Both the position numbers and the translations under genes were made by a program. The notes under the pieces are model-generated. The model saw only the letters and a list, made by a program, of their open reading frames with translations, was not told the origin of the DNA and made no database searches. Source: Flavobacteriaceae bacterium (lineage in GTDB: Bacteria; Bacteroidota; Bacteroidia; Flavobacteriales; Flavobacteriaceae). From it: a stretch of 64,000 nt of DNA. This document shows, piece after piece, positions 55,578 to 63,878 of this stretch. Position 1 is the stretch's first letter. Each line of letters starts with the position of its first letter. Where the stretch lies: assembly GCA_018608625.1 (NCBI GenBank), contig JABAZC010000058.1, positions 22,333 through 86,332 on the forward strand, in the 5' to 3' direction.

Positions 55578-56656
55578 TTATTCAAGATTTTCTCTTGATG
55601 ATTGATCGATTCTTGGTGTATCGCCTTAAATAATTTGAGTATAAACTCTTCACTTAAATTGTACTGCTCCCCTTCAAGGACCATTTTACCTAAAATTTCA
55701 TTCCATCGCTTACTTTGTAAAACAGCAACATTCTTTTGTTTTTTAAGAGAACCGATTCCCTCTGCTACTTTCATTCGCTTTCCTAAAGTATCAAGTAGCT
55801 GATTATCCATTACATCAATTTGAGCACGTAAATTTTGGAGTTGATCGTTATAATCTGCTTCTGGCGTTGATTCTTTTCTGATTTTTAGATCTTTCATAAT
55901 CTGAATCAATGAAGCTGGCGTTACTTGTTGTGCTGCATCACTCCACGCATTATCTGGGTCAAAATGAGTTTCAATCATAAGACCATCAAAATTTAAATCT
56001 AAAGCTGTTTGTGAAACATCAAAAATCATATCACGGTTTCCTGTGATGTGAGATGGGTCGTTAATCAATGGAAGGTCTGGAAACTTTGTTTGAAGTTCTA
56101 TTGCCATTTGCCATTCTGGTGTGTTTCTGTATTTAGTTTTCTCATATGATGAAAACCCTCTGTGAATGACTCCTAAGTTTTTTATATCTGCTGTTGCCAA
56201 TCGTTCAACTGCTCCAAGCCATAATGCTAAATCAGGATTTACAGGGTTTTTAACTAAAACAATTTTATCGGTGCCATTTAATGCATCTGCAATTTCTTGC
56301 ACAATAAATGGACTCACCGTTGAGCGCGCACCAATCCAAAGCAAATCGATATCGTGCTCTAAAGCTAATTCTACATGGGCTCTATTAGCAACCTCAGTAG
56401 CTGTTTTTAAACCGGTCTCTGCTTTTACTTTTTGAAGCCATTTTAGACCTAATGCGCCAACCCCTTCAAAATTTCCTGGACGCGTACGGGGCTTCCAAAT
56501 TCCAGCACGGTAGTAGTTAACATCCGTATTTTTTAGCTCATGAGCAATTTTTAATACTTGCTCTTCGGTTTCAGCACTGCAGGGTCCCGCGATAACTAAG
56601 GGGTGGTCTAGGTTTAAGTCATTCAACCAACTTCTGAGTTCTTTTTTATTTTCCAT
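55574..56656 (-). CDS. DAHP synthase fused to chorismate mutase (type II)
   Basis: The N-terminal 260 residues are a type I-beta 3-deoxy-7-phosphoheptulonate synthase (PLVIAGPCSAETEEQVLKIA, YRAGIWKPRTRPGNFEGVG, LLWIGARSTVSPF, LVKNPVNPDLALWLGAVERL, DPSHITGN). Residues about 270-360 are an AroQ-type chorismate mutase (LRAQIDVMDNQLLDTLGKRM, SKRWNEILGKMVL). The fusion couples the first shikimate step to the branch toward Phe and Tyr, and in relatives the mutase domain mediates feedback by prephenate. I start at the ATG at 56656 (MENKKELRSW). It is the last gene of the operon. Confidence 0.96.
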   Translation of the reverse strand: MENKKELRSWLNDLNLDHPLVIAGPCSAETEEQVLKIAHELKNTDVNYYRAGIWKPRTRPGNFEGVGALGLKWLQKVKAETGLKTATEVANRAHVELALEHDIDLLWIGARSTVSPFIVQEIADALNGTDKIVLVKNPVNPDLALWLGAVERLATADIKNLGVIHRGFSSYEKTKYRNTPEWQMAIELQTKFPDLPLINDPSHITGNRDMIFDVSQTALDLNFDGLMIETHFDPDNAWSDAAQQVTPASLIQIMKDLKIRKESTPEADYNDQLQNLRAQIDVMDNQLLDTLGKRMKVAEGIGSLKKQKNVAVLQSKRWNEILGKMVLEGEQYNLSEEFILKLFKAIHQESINHQEKILNK

Positions 56657-56666
56657 TTTTTTATTT

Positions 56667-57518
56667 TTAAGCAATTCCTTTTAGTATTTTTTTTATGTGA
56701 TTTGTGTTTTTCATCTCGGAATATACAGCATCAAAATCATCATTTTCAATATATGCTTTAAATTGATTTAAGTTTTGAATATACTCATTAAGAGTTTCTA
56801 TAACGTTCTCTTTATTTTGTTCGAAAATCGGAGTCCACATCGCTGGTGAACTTTTAGCTAATCGAACTGTAGATTCAAATCCACTTCCAGCCATATCAAA
56901 GATATTTGACTCATTTTTTTCTTTATCAATTACTGTCTTACCTAACATAAAGGAACTAATATGTGATAGATGTGACACATATGCTATGTGTTTATCGTGA
57001 TCAATAGCTTTCATGTATCTAATATGCATTCCCATTGTTTCAAAAAGCGCTATAGCCTTTCCTGCGAGCACTGTTGAAGTTTGATTTAATTCACAGATAA
57101 TATTAGTTTTGTTCTTAAACAATCCTTTTAACGCTGCGGAAGGGCCTGAAAACTCAGTTCCAGCAATAGGGTGTGTTGCTAAGAAATTAGCGCGTTTAGG
57201 GTGTGCAGCAACTGCCTCACAGATTGCTTGTTTGGTAGACCCCATGTCAATCACAATAGCTTGATTAGGTATCAAATCTAAAACCTGTATCAATACATTA
57301 ATCGCTGTATTTACAGGAAGAGCTATCAAGACAAGTTCGGCAGAACTTACGGATGCTAAATCGCCGGTTTGATCGATTATACCTAGCTTTAATGCTTCCT
57401 TTAAATGCGCATCATTTTGGTCAATTCCAGAAATATAAACTCCAGGGAAATGACTCTTGAGATCTAATGCAAAGCTTCCACCTATTAACCCAACCCCTAT
57501 GATGCTTATATGTTTCAT
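56667..57518 (-). CDS. tyrA: Prephenate dehydrogenase
   Basis: TyrA oxidises and decarboxylates prephenate to 4-hydroxyphenylpyruvate for tyrosine. The 283-residue protein has the N-terminal NAD site ISIIGVGLIGGSFALDLKSH, then ELVLIALPVNTAINVL, IDMGSTKQAICEAV and the substrate motif FLATHPIAGTEFSGPSAAL (His of catalysis), with DHDKHIAYVSHLSHISSFML. There is no ACT domain. Its start overlaps the aminotransferase stop by four bases. Confidence 0.96.
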   Translation of the reverse strand: MKHISIIGVGLIGGSFALDLKSHFPGVYISGIDQNDAHLKEALKLGIIDQTGDLASVSSAELVLIALPVNTAINVLIQVLDLIPNQAIVIDMGSTKQAICEAVAAHPKRANFLATHPIAGTEFSGPSAALKGLFKNKTNIICELNQTSTVLAGKAIALFETMGMHIRYMKAIDHDKHIAYVSHLSHISSFMLGKTVIDKEKNESNIFDMAGSGFESTVRLAKSSPAMWTPIFEQNKENVIETLNEYIQNLNQFKAYIENDDFDAVYSEMKNTNHIKKILKGIA

Positions 57519-58657
57519 AATACGCGTTTTATAGCCAATTCAATAGACTCACTTGGAGCACATAATGAAAAGCGTATGTAGCCCTCTCCATTGGTTCCGA
57601 ATATGGTTCCAGGTGCAATAAACAAGTGGTAATCATGTAGTATTTTATCAATAAATGCTTCGGACTTAAGCCCTCTAGGCAATTTAGCCCATACAAACAT
57701 TCCTGAGGTATTTGTTTCAAAGGTGCAATTTAAAGCCGTTGCCAATTCCCATACCAGTTTCCGGCGTTCTGAATAAATGAGATTCAAGTCGCTAAACCAA
57801 TTTTTGGAGCTATTTAGAGCTTCAATTGCTCCTTTTTGAATACCATAAAACATCCCAGAATCCATATTGCTTTTAACTTTAATAACATTGTCTAGATGCG
57901 CTTTAGCACCTGTTAACATTCCCACACGCCATCCAGCCATATTAAATGTTTTACTTAAAGAGTTCAATTCTAAACAAACCTGCTCAGCGCCTTCAACATT
58001 AAAAATACTAGAGGGTTGGTTATTTAAAATAAAGCTGTAGGGATTGTCATTGATAAGGAGTATCTCATTCTTTTTTGCAAAATCAACAAGTCCTTTTAAA
58101 ATCTTTTTGTTTCCCAAAGTACCCGTGGGCATGTGCGGGTAGTTAATCCACATTAATTTGACCTTAGACACATCCATAGCCTCTAGAGAAACTAAGTCTG
58201 GCTGCCAATTAGAGGTTGAGTTTAAATCGTAAAAAACAGGAGTAGCTCCTACTAACTTTGTCACAGACGTATACGTGGGATAGCCTGGGTTTGGGATCAA
58301 GACCGCATCCCCTTGGTTAAGGTATGCCATTGAAATATGCATAATCCCTTCTTTGCTTCCGATCAATGGGAGCACTTGGTTTTGAGGGTTTAGTGATATA
58401 TTATAATGCGCTTTATAAAAATTTGCCATTGCCAAGCGAAGTGCTGGTAATCCTTGATAACTTTGATACTTGTGAGCAGAGGCATCCGACAAACTATCTG
58501 TAATTGCAGTAATCACAGCTTTTGGTGGGGCTAGGTCTGGACTGCCTATTCCTAAATTAATAATAGGAGCTCCGGCCGCCTTAAGGGCATTTACCTCTCT
58601 TAATTTTTTAGAGAAGTAGTATTCTTCAACTGTGTGTAAGCGATCGGCAGTTATCAT
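57515..58657 (-). CDS. Class I/II aminotransferase of the Phe/Tyr operon
   Basis: This 380-residue PLP enzyme of fold type I contains INLGIGSPDLAPPKAVITAI, LIPNPGYPTYTSVTKLVGAT, NYPHMPTGTLGNKKIL and LNSLSKTFNMAGWRVGMLTG, where the Lys in SLSKTFNMAGWR is the PLP lysine. The late Arg lies in YIRFSLCAPSE. Placed between pheA and tyrA, it most likely transaminates phenylpyruvate and 4-hydroxyphenylpyruvate, or prephenate, with glutamate. It overlaps pheA by one base and tyrA by four. Confidence 0.93.
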   Translation of the reverse strand: MITADRLHTVEEYYFSKKLREVNALKAAGAPIINLGIGSPDLAPPKAVITAITDSLSDASAHKYQSYQGLPALRLAMANFYKAHYNISLNPQNQVLPLIGSKEGIMHISMAYLNQGDAVLIPNPGYPTYTSVTKLVGATPVFYDLNSTSNWQPDLVSLEAMDVSKVKLMWINYPHMPTGTLGNKKILKGLVDFAKKNEILLINDNPYSFILNNQPSSIFNVEGAEQVCLELNSLSKTFNMAGWRVGMLTGAKAHLDNVIKVKSNMDSGMFYGIQKGAIEALNSSKNWFSDLNLIYSERRKLVWELATALNCTFETNTSGMFVWAKLPRGLKSEAFIDKILHDYHLFIAPGTIFGTNGEGYIRFSLCAPSESIELAIKRVL

Positions 58658-59484
58658 TATTTTTTCGCGTTTTTATATTCTCCTAATATTTTAAATTCTT
58701 CAGCCATGATTTTCATGATCGCTTTTCCTTTTTCATAATCCGAGTATGCTTCAAAAGTAATATCAACAAAAAAGGCGTATTTCCACGGCGTATCAATTTT
58801 AGGAAGTGATTGGATTTTAGTCAGGTTTAAATTACAATCACTCATCACATTGAGCATGGCAGCTAGACTTCCTCGCTTATGATCTAATAGAAATTTTACA
58901 GACGCTTTATTTACAGATTTAGTGTTTTTTAAATCAGAAACTCTTTCTACAATCACAAAGCGTGTTTCATTGTGTTTAATGGTTTGTATGCTCTCTGCTA
59001 AAATATCTAAATCAAATAGGTGGGCAGCTTCTAAACTGGCTATTGCAGCGACCCCCACAATTTTACCCTCATAAATTCGTTTGGCAACTTCAGCAGTGTC
59101 CGTATCCTCAATTAATTTAATGTGGGGGTACTGTTTGAAGAACGCCTTACATTGCAACAAAGCCATTGGATGTGAAAACACTTCTTTGATGTCACTAATG
59201 TTTTGACCTCTCAGAGCCATCAAGTTGTGTTGTATCTCTAGGAAATACTCCCCTGTTATATATAAATTTTGATCATCAATGTGAGCATAGTTTGGTATTA
59301 TTGAACCTGCAATAGAGTTTTCTAATGCCATGACGGCCATGTCGGTGTGTTTGGATGCCAGGCTGTCTACTACCTCTCCAAATGAAAGATAGGGTTGCAC
59401 CTCAACAACTTCCTCAAAATACGTCTGAGAGACGATGTAATGAAAAGACCCTTCTATACCCTGTATGCCTACTCTTTTTTTCAT
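58657..59484 (-). CDS. pheA: Prephenate dehydratase
   Basis: PheA converts prephenate to phenylpyruvate, the branch step to phenylalanine. The 275-residue protein begins KKRVGIQGIEGSFHYIVSQT and has DMAVMALENSIAGSIIPNY, the KTNETRFV-type motif as KHNETRFVIVER, and a C-terminal ACT domain (VKFLLDHKRGSLAAMLNVMS, NLTKIQSLPKIDTPWKYAFF) with the ESRP-equivalent region as QSLP. The ACT domain implies allosteric inhibition by Phe. It is the first gene of the operon; its ATG directly follows the T-run of a leader terminator. Confidence 0.95.
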   Translation of the reverse strand: MKKRVGIQGIEGSFHYIVSQTYFEEVVEVQPYLSFGEVVDSLASKHTDMAVMALENSIAGSIIPNYAHIDDQNLYITGEYFLEIQHNLMALRGQNISDIKEVFSHPMALLQCKAFFKQYPHIKLIEDTDTAEVAKRIYEGKIVGVAAIASLEAAHLFDLDILAESIQTIKHNETRFVIVERVSDLKNTKSVNKASVKFLLDHKRGSLAAMLNVMSDCNLNLTKIQSLPKIDTPWKYAFFVDITFEAYSDYEKGKAIMKIMAEEFKILGEYKNAKK

Positions 59485-59513
59485 AAAAAAAAATCTCGAT
59501 GTTTACATCGAGA
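59485..59513 (-). terminator. Attenuator terminator in front of pheA
   Basis: On the minus strand a perfect 8-bp stem (TCTCGATG / CATCGAGA, loop TAAA) is followed by nine T residues, the last directly before the pheA ATG. It is placed to stop transcription before the operon. With the leader peptide upstream it forms an attenuator. Confidence 0.9.
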
Positions 59514-59540
59514 CTTATATTTAAAATTTATATTGATAAA

Positions 59541-59618
59541 TTATACACACAATGCCACGATTTCTTTTCTAAAAAAGAAATAATAAAAGCTATAAAAAAT
59601 ATAATTTGCGTTTATCAT
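59541..59618 (-). CDS. Phe/Tyr leader peptide of the pheA operon
   Basis: ATG at 59618 opens a 25-codon frame that stops with TAA at 59541, 27 bases before the terminator stem. Codons 6-16 (59603-59571) read YIFYSFYYFFF, that is four Tyr and five Phe among eleven. The end is KEIVALCV. Such a density of Tyr/Phe codons just ahead of a terminator, in front of a Phe/Tyr operon, is the hallmark of a ribosome-stalling leader peptide. A near-consensus -7 box (TACTTTAG, minus strand, 59644-59637) lies 18 bp upstream. Confidence 0.85.
   Translation of the reverse strand: MINANYIFYSFYYFFFRKEIVALCV
59561..59580 (-). promoter_or_regulatory. AU-only hairpin overlapping the Phe codons of the leader peptide
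   Basis: On the minus strand TTTCTTTT-TTAG-AAAAGAAA is a perfect 8-bp stem. Its 5' arm is the last Tyr/Phe codons (TTC TTT TT), so a ribosome stalled there would prevent it forming. It fits the pause (1:2) hairpin of a classical attenuator. A downstream GCATTG can pair with CGATGT in the terminator 5' arm and loop as a candidate antiterminator. Confidence 0.6.
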
Positions 59619-59644
59619 AAGTAATTAATTGTTAAGCTAAAGTA

Positions 59645-60172
59645 TCTATTTTTATTATAACTTAATATTTAATTTCTTTTTTTTCTTGTTCTGTTGCCAG
59701 AATTGCAGATAATTTAACAAAACAAGGCATGAATTAATTAAATGCTATTTTTTTTGGATTTATTACACAATACATTTAATAGCCATCACTGAGAGTAAGC
59801 TCTAAATGTGATGATTAAAGAAATCTGTCAATCTAAAAAATGCTAACCCGAATAGTATTGGTATAGTTCTAAAACTGGAAGCATGTAAACACTTTTACAT
59901 CTATAAAATTTCTAATATCGACTGTTAAAAATTATTATTGATTAAAAATGATATAGAGACTAGTTCTATGGTGCTGCGAAAAATTGACCCCTTTTAAAAA
60001 TAAGTATCTCTAAGCTTCTCTGGCAAAGACCCAACAAAAAAAAGGAAACAGAAAAATACCAAACTAGTACCACGCCCATCACGGATGTGTTTGACTACAA
60101 AATTAAAACCAGGTAAGTTGTTTCAATATAAAACCAATATACTTAAAGTTTTTTTATTAATTCTATATTCTG
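59645..60172. other. Intergenic region between the pheA leader and the metK promoter
   Basis: About 530 bp of AT-rich sequence with no open frame above background and no gene I recognise. An imperfect hairpin lies at 59784-59813 (CATCAC / GTGATG outer arms and AGAG / CTCT inner arms). A GAAAAATTGACCCC stretch near 59979 resembles ends of some insertion sequences, but nothing else supports that. Confidence 0.5.
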
Positions 60173-60180
60173 TAAATTTG
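60173..60180 (+). promoter_or_regulatory. metK promoter, -7 box
   Basis: TAAATTTG matches TAnnTTTG and ends 13 bases before the P1 stem of the SAM-II aptamer. Confidence 0.6.
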
Positions 60181-60192
60181 CATTTATAATAT

Positions 60193-60245
60193 AGAGGACA
60201 AATTTGATCTGATTGCAACCTCATTAAAAAACAGCTAAAGCAGTA
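60193..60245 (+). promoter_or_regulatory. SAM-II riboswitch upstream of metK
   Basis: The segment has the SAM-II layout. P1 is GAGG (60194-60197) pairing CCTC (60219-60222) around AATTTGATCTGATTGCAA, which lines up with the conserved GAUUUAACCGUAUUGCAA-type loop. After P1 comes an A-rich stretch and the hallmark AGCTAAAG (60233-60240). CTG in the loop can pair with CAG just after AGCTAAA in place of the CC/GG seen in other members, a compensatory change that supports the pseudoknot. SAM binding would lower expression of the SAM synthetase. Confidence 0.85.
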
Positions 60246-60302
60246 ACACTACTTCTCTATAGCCCTGCAATTTTATTACTTTGTTATCATAAAAAATTAG
60301 TT

Positions 60303-61553
60303 ATGAGTTATTTGTTTACCTCCGAAAGCGTTTCAGAAGGCCATCCAGACAAGGTAGCCGATCAGATTAGTGATGCACTAATTGATCATTTCTTAGCTTT
60401 CGACCCAAGTTCAAAAGTCGCTTGTGAAACCATGGTAACAACTGGACAGGTAATTCTAGCAGGAGAGGTTAAGTCAAAAACCTATCTAGACGTACAAAAA
60501 ATTGCACGTGATACAATAAATAAAATAGGCTACACTAAAGGTGACTACATGTTTGATGGTAATTCTTGTGGAGTTCTTTCAGCAATTCATGAGCAATCTG
60601 AAGACATTAATAGGGGTGTAGATAGAGAAGATGAAGAGCAAGGAGCAGGTGACCAAGGAATGATGTTTGGATATGCCACCAATGAAACCATAAACTTCAT
60701 GCCTTTGGCATTAGACCTTTCACATAGAATACTAATTGAACTGGCAGCTATGCGAAGAGAAGGAACTGACATTACATATCTTAGACCCGATTCAAAAAGT
60801 CAAGTTACTATAGAATATGACGACGATAATACGCCTAAACGCATAGAAGCTATTGTAATATCTACACAACATGACGATTTTGATGAAGAAAAAAGCATGT
60901 TAGAAAAAATTCGAAAGGATTTAAAGACAAAATTAATTCCTAGAGTTGTTTCAAAGTTACCCACACATATTCGAGAACTATTCAACGACAAAATTAACTA
61001 TCACATCAATCCAACTGGAAAATTTGTCATTGGAGGACCTCATGGGGACACTGGGTTAACTGGACGAAAAATTATTGTAGACACCTATGGGGGTAAAGGC
61101 GCGCATGGTGGCGGTGCATTTTCCGGAAAAGACCCCAGTAAAGTGGATAGAAGTGCAGCCTATGCAACTCGTCATATCGCAAAAAACATGGTAGCATCTG
61201 GTCTTTGTTCAGAAGTATTGGTACAAGTCAGCTATGCTATCGGGGTTGCTGAGCCGATGGGAGTATTTATTGACTCCTACGGAACTTGTCCATTTAATTT
61301 GACCGACGGAGAAATTGCAGAGAAAATCTCAAAATTATTTGATTTGAAACCTGCAGCTATTGAAAAACGATTAAAACTAAGAAGTCCTATATATAGTGAA
61401 ACTGCAGCCTATGGACATATGGGGCGTGAAAACAAGTATGTCACAAAGGTATTTCACCAACCTAATGGCAACAGTAAATCCTTAAAAGTAGAATTATTTA
61501 CATGGGAGAAACTAGACTATGTCGATGCTATAAAGAATGCATTTAGGTTATAA
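60303..61553 (+). CDS. metK: S-adenosylmethionine synthetase
   Basis: MetK makes SAM from methionine and ATP. The 416-residue protein has [20 protein letters not shown] (GHPDK), [28 protein letters not shown], the P-loop-like [40 protein letters not shown] and [20 protein letters not shown]. It is 30 residues longer than E. coli MetK (384) because of an insertion around 185-215 ([16 protein letters not shown] and following), as in other Bacteroidota. It is preceded by a SAM-II riboswitch. Confidence 0.98.
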   Translation: MSYLFTSESVSEGHPDKVADQISDALIDHFLAFDPSSKVACETMVTTGQVILAGEVKSKTYLDVQKIARDTINKIGYTKGDYMFDGNSCGVLSAIHEQSEDINRGVDREDEEQGAGDQGMMFGYATNETINFMPLALDLSHRILIELAAMRREGTDITYLRPDSKSQVTIEYDDDNTPKRIEAIVISTQHDDFDEEKSMLEKIRKDLKTKLIPRVVSKLPTHIRELFNDKINYHINPTGKFVIGGPHGDTGLTGRKIIVDTYGGKGAHGGGAFSGKDPSKVDRSAAYATRHIAKNMVASGLCSEVLVQVSYAIGVAEPMGVFIDSYGTCPFNLTDGEIAEKISKLFDLKPAAIEKRLKLRSPIYSETAAYGHMGRENKYVTKVFHQPNGNSKSLKVELFTWEKLDYVDAIKNAFRL

Positions 61554-61558
61554 TCTTA

Positions 61559-62389
61559 TTAACCCAGAAGCCAAGCCCCAAAGATTACCATAAACAAGGA
61601 GATAATGTAGGACCACCTAAAGCGTTCTTTCAGTACATAAACTGCGAGTATCATGGTGAATATTGAACTTGTAAGACTAACAATACTAGCAATGAAGGGA
61701 TTTGTTGTTTTAAGGCCATACATACCCGTGATTACTGCAGCAAACACTAACAAGGCCATTAAAGTTGTATAATCTAGCTTAAAAAAATTTATGGGAGACT
61801 GCTTTAAAAAGCACAACAAAAAAGCTGATATAATTAGAACCGTAAGCTCTTGATGAACTGCAAGGAAGACCACATCATATGTTTTTAAATTATACCACTG
61901 CATAATCCCAGTAGCTGAGAAACACATAGACATTATAAACAAATAACGATGATTAGAGACACTGTTTTTTTTTGTATCGTGGCGTTTATTTCTAAGAAAA
62001 ACAAAAAAGCCTAAAAATAGAAACAGAATTCCAATCGCATAGTTTTTTGGGATAATATTTTCTATAAAATACAAATACGAAGCTGTTACAATAACTCCGA
62101 ATAAGCTGTAATGAATAAACATATTAAGAGAACTTTGCTTAATCCCATAGACCATAAACACTAAACCCAAAGCACCAATAATACATGTTAAGTTAACAAA
62201 GGCAAATTGTTGTATCGTGTTATAAAACAGGAGATTATCATAATTAAAAATTAAGACGACTACACCAATAAGGCTAGTTATTATTGAGCGCTTTACAATG
62301 ACCTGCAAAGGCAAATGGACAGCGACAATCCATTTCCACAAAATATTATTAAGAGCAAAAAAAAGAGCTGATAAAATTAAATAGACCAT
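61559..62389 (-). CDS. EamA-like (DMT) permease
   Basis: The 276-residue protein has ten hydrophobic segments in the DMT pattern (YLILSALFFALNNILWKW at the start, VYVLKERFRWSYIISLFMVI at the end). It is diverged from the EamA gene near 29 kb. Only five bases separate its stop from the convergent metK stop, and no terminator is visible between them. The hypothetical gene upstream ends six bases before it, so they are co-transcribed. The substrate is unknown. Confidence 0.85.
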   Translation of the reverse strand: MVYLILSALFFALNNILWKWIVAVHLPLQVIVKRSIITSLIGVVVLIFNYDNLLFYNTIQQFAFVNLTCIIGALGLVFMVYGIKQSSLNMFIHYSLFGVIVTASYLYFIENIIPKNYAIGILFLFLGFFVFLRNKRHDTKKNSVSNHRYLFIMSMCFSATGIMQWYNLKTYDVVFLAVHQELTVLIISAFLLCFLKQSPINFFKLDYTTLMALLVFAAVITGMYGLKTTNPFIASIVSLTSSIFTMILAVYVLKERFRWSYIISLFMVIFGAWLLG

Positions 62390-62395
62390 GTTGTA

Positions 62396-63712
62396 TTAGA
62401 AATATTTCTTTAAAAAAGACAAAGTAAACCGCTTAAAACCGGTCAAATGAACTAGCTCTAAATATTCATTATGAATTTCATTTAATATTATTTGATAATT
62501 TGTAGTTTTCTGTTCTAATTGATAGCTCGCAATTAGATAAAATAGTTTGAGATAAGCATAATAAGAATTTGTTATAGAGTCGTCTAATGTCACAAGGTGT
62601 AAATGATATTCTGCTTTATCATAATTTTTGTTTTTGATCTCCACTAAAGCTAATGATATTCGGTAGGTGTTTTGAGTAGAATAATAACGCCAATTATCTG
62701 TCTCGAACAATCCGTCTTTGTATTTGGAAATTAAGTACTGCATTTCATCAAAAGCCTTTATAAAGATTAAAGCTGGGAAAATCTCAATAAAGAAAACAGA
62801 AACATGCTGGGTTTCAGCGGCCTTTTCAATTTGATTAATAACAAGACTTATTGGGATTTTTTGCTTAAAATGGGTAGTTATTAGCGAATAGCCAATCAGG
62901 CGACCGTATAATGCAGGGTAAAGCTGTAATTTAGATATATCAGGAATGTAAATTTGATATGTTGATGCTCCTGAAAGAAACAAATTGTACTGCGAAATTA
63001 AATTAACAAATATTTGATCTTGTGGTTTTTTGTCTAGTAAAATACGATTATTGATGAAAAAACCATAGTAACCATTAAAATTTGCGTAATCAATGTAAAA
63101 ATCTAAAATATTGGATTTAAAAGTATACTTATCACTCAATAAGGGCACTAATTTTTGATATTTAGTCTTAGGAAGGGTTCTTAAGACGCCGCCTACAGCA
63201 TAGGCTATTTTTATAATTTCTAAAGCTTCTTCATGGCTAATGTTATTCTTTTTAAACAAAAAAGATTGTGAACTTTTGGCAAATAAAATTTTAAGTAAAT
63301 CGATCCGTTCTCTCCTGATAAATGACTTAATTATAACACTTATAAAATAATTATAATCCGGTTGAGACTTTAATTCTAGTAAACGCTCAAGCATTTCAGA
63401 ACTTATCGAGTTTGTGTTTTCAAAATCAGAAATAAAAGTCCATCTGGCCCATTTTTCATCCTTATTGACAAATTCTGAAAATATTGAAAAAGATTTATAT
63501 CCCAAAAACTCTGAAAGGACGTCAAGTGTTTTGAATTGTGGTTCAGCTACAGGTAAAAAACCGAAGAAACGTCGCAGTGTATTAAACCCTATGGGCTTTA
63601 GTACATTAATGGTAATTTGTTCATGCAGATACTTAACATCTGCCTGTCTTTGAACAACGAAGCCAAGCTTTTGATTTATTTCAATCTTCAACTGAGATAT
63701 AAGATAATCCAT
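62396..63712 (-). CDS. Hypothetical protein with an N-terminal HTH-like and C-terminal helical-repeat architecture
   Basis: The 438-residue protein starts at the ATG at 63712 (MDYLISQLKIEINQKLGF); the frame opens five codons earlier at a TTG. Residues about 30-85 (IGFNTLRRFFGFLPVAEPQF, KTLDVLSEFLGYKSFSIFSE) match a pattern seen at the N-terminus of many Bacteroidota proteins of regulatory look (TLxRlFG...TLdxLsxYLGYxSWxxF). The rest is all-helical and TPR-like (DKAEYHLHLVTLDD and similar). There is no signal peptide. It may be a cytoplasmic regulator; the function is unknown. Confidence 0.75.
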   Translation of the reverse strand: MDYLISQLKIEINQKLGFVVQRQADVKYLHEQITINVLKPIGFNTLRRFFGFLPVAEPQFKTLDVLSEFLGYKSFSIFSEFVNKDEKWARWTFISDFENTNSISSEMLERLLELKSQPDYNYFISVIIKSFIRRERIDLLKILFAKSSQSFLFKKNNISHEEALEIIKIAYAVGGVLRTLPKTKYQKLVPLLSDKYTFKSNILDFYIDYANFNGYYGFFINNRILLDKKPQDQIFVNLISQYNLFLSGASTYQIYIPDISKLQLYPALYGRLIGYSLITTHFKQKIPISLVINQIEKAAETQHVSVFFIEIFPALIFIKAFDEMQYLISKYKDGLFETDNWRYYSTQNTYRISLALVEIKNKNYDKAEYHLHLVTLDDSITNSYYAYLKLFYLIASYQLEQKTTNYQIILNEIHNEYLELVHLTGFKRFTLSFLKKYF

Positions 63713-63828
63713 ATCACTAAAGTACAAATAAAAATATACCGGGCTATTTATGGGCTCAAATAATTTGAGATAAATTGTAGTTTAACAAAACCTAAACATA
63801 TTCTATAATCTAAATATATTTATTAGCC

Positions 63829-63856
63829 AAAAAACCCGTAGGAGCACGGGTTTTTT
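63829..63856 (-). terminator. Terminator of the right-edge receptor gene
   Basis: A stem ACCCGT / ACGGGT with A6/T6 extensions (11 bp in all) and a 6-nt loop lies 23 bp past the stop of the partial receptor gene on the minus strand. Confidence 0.88.
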
Positions 63857-63878
63857 GGGTGCAAAATAAATTTTCTTA

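Noticed and set aside
59940-60120. GAAAAATTGACCCC and flanking sequence, reminiscent of insertion-sequence ends
   Set aside because: No transposase frame, no matching opposite end and no target duplication could be found.
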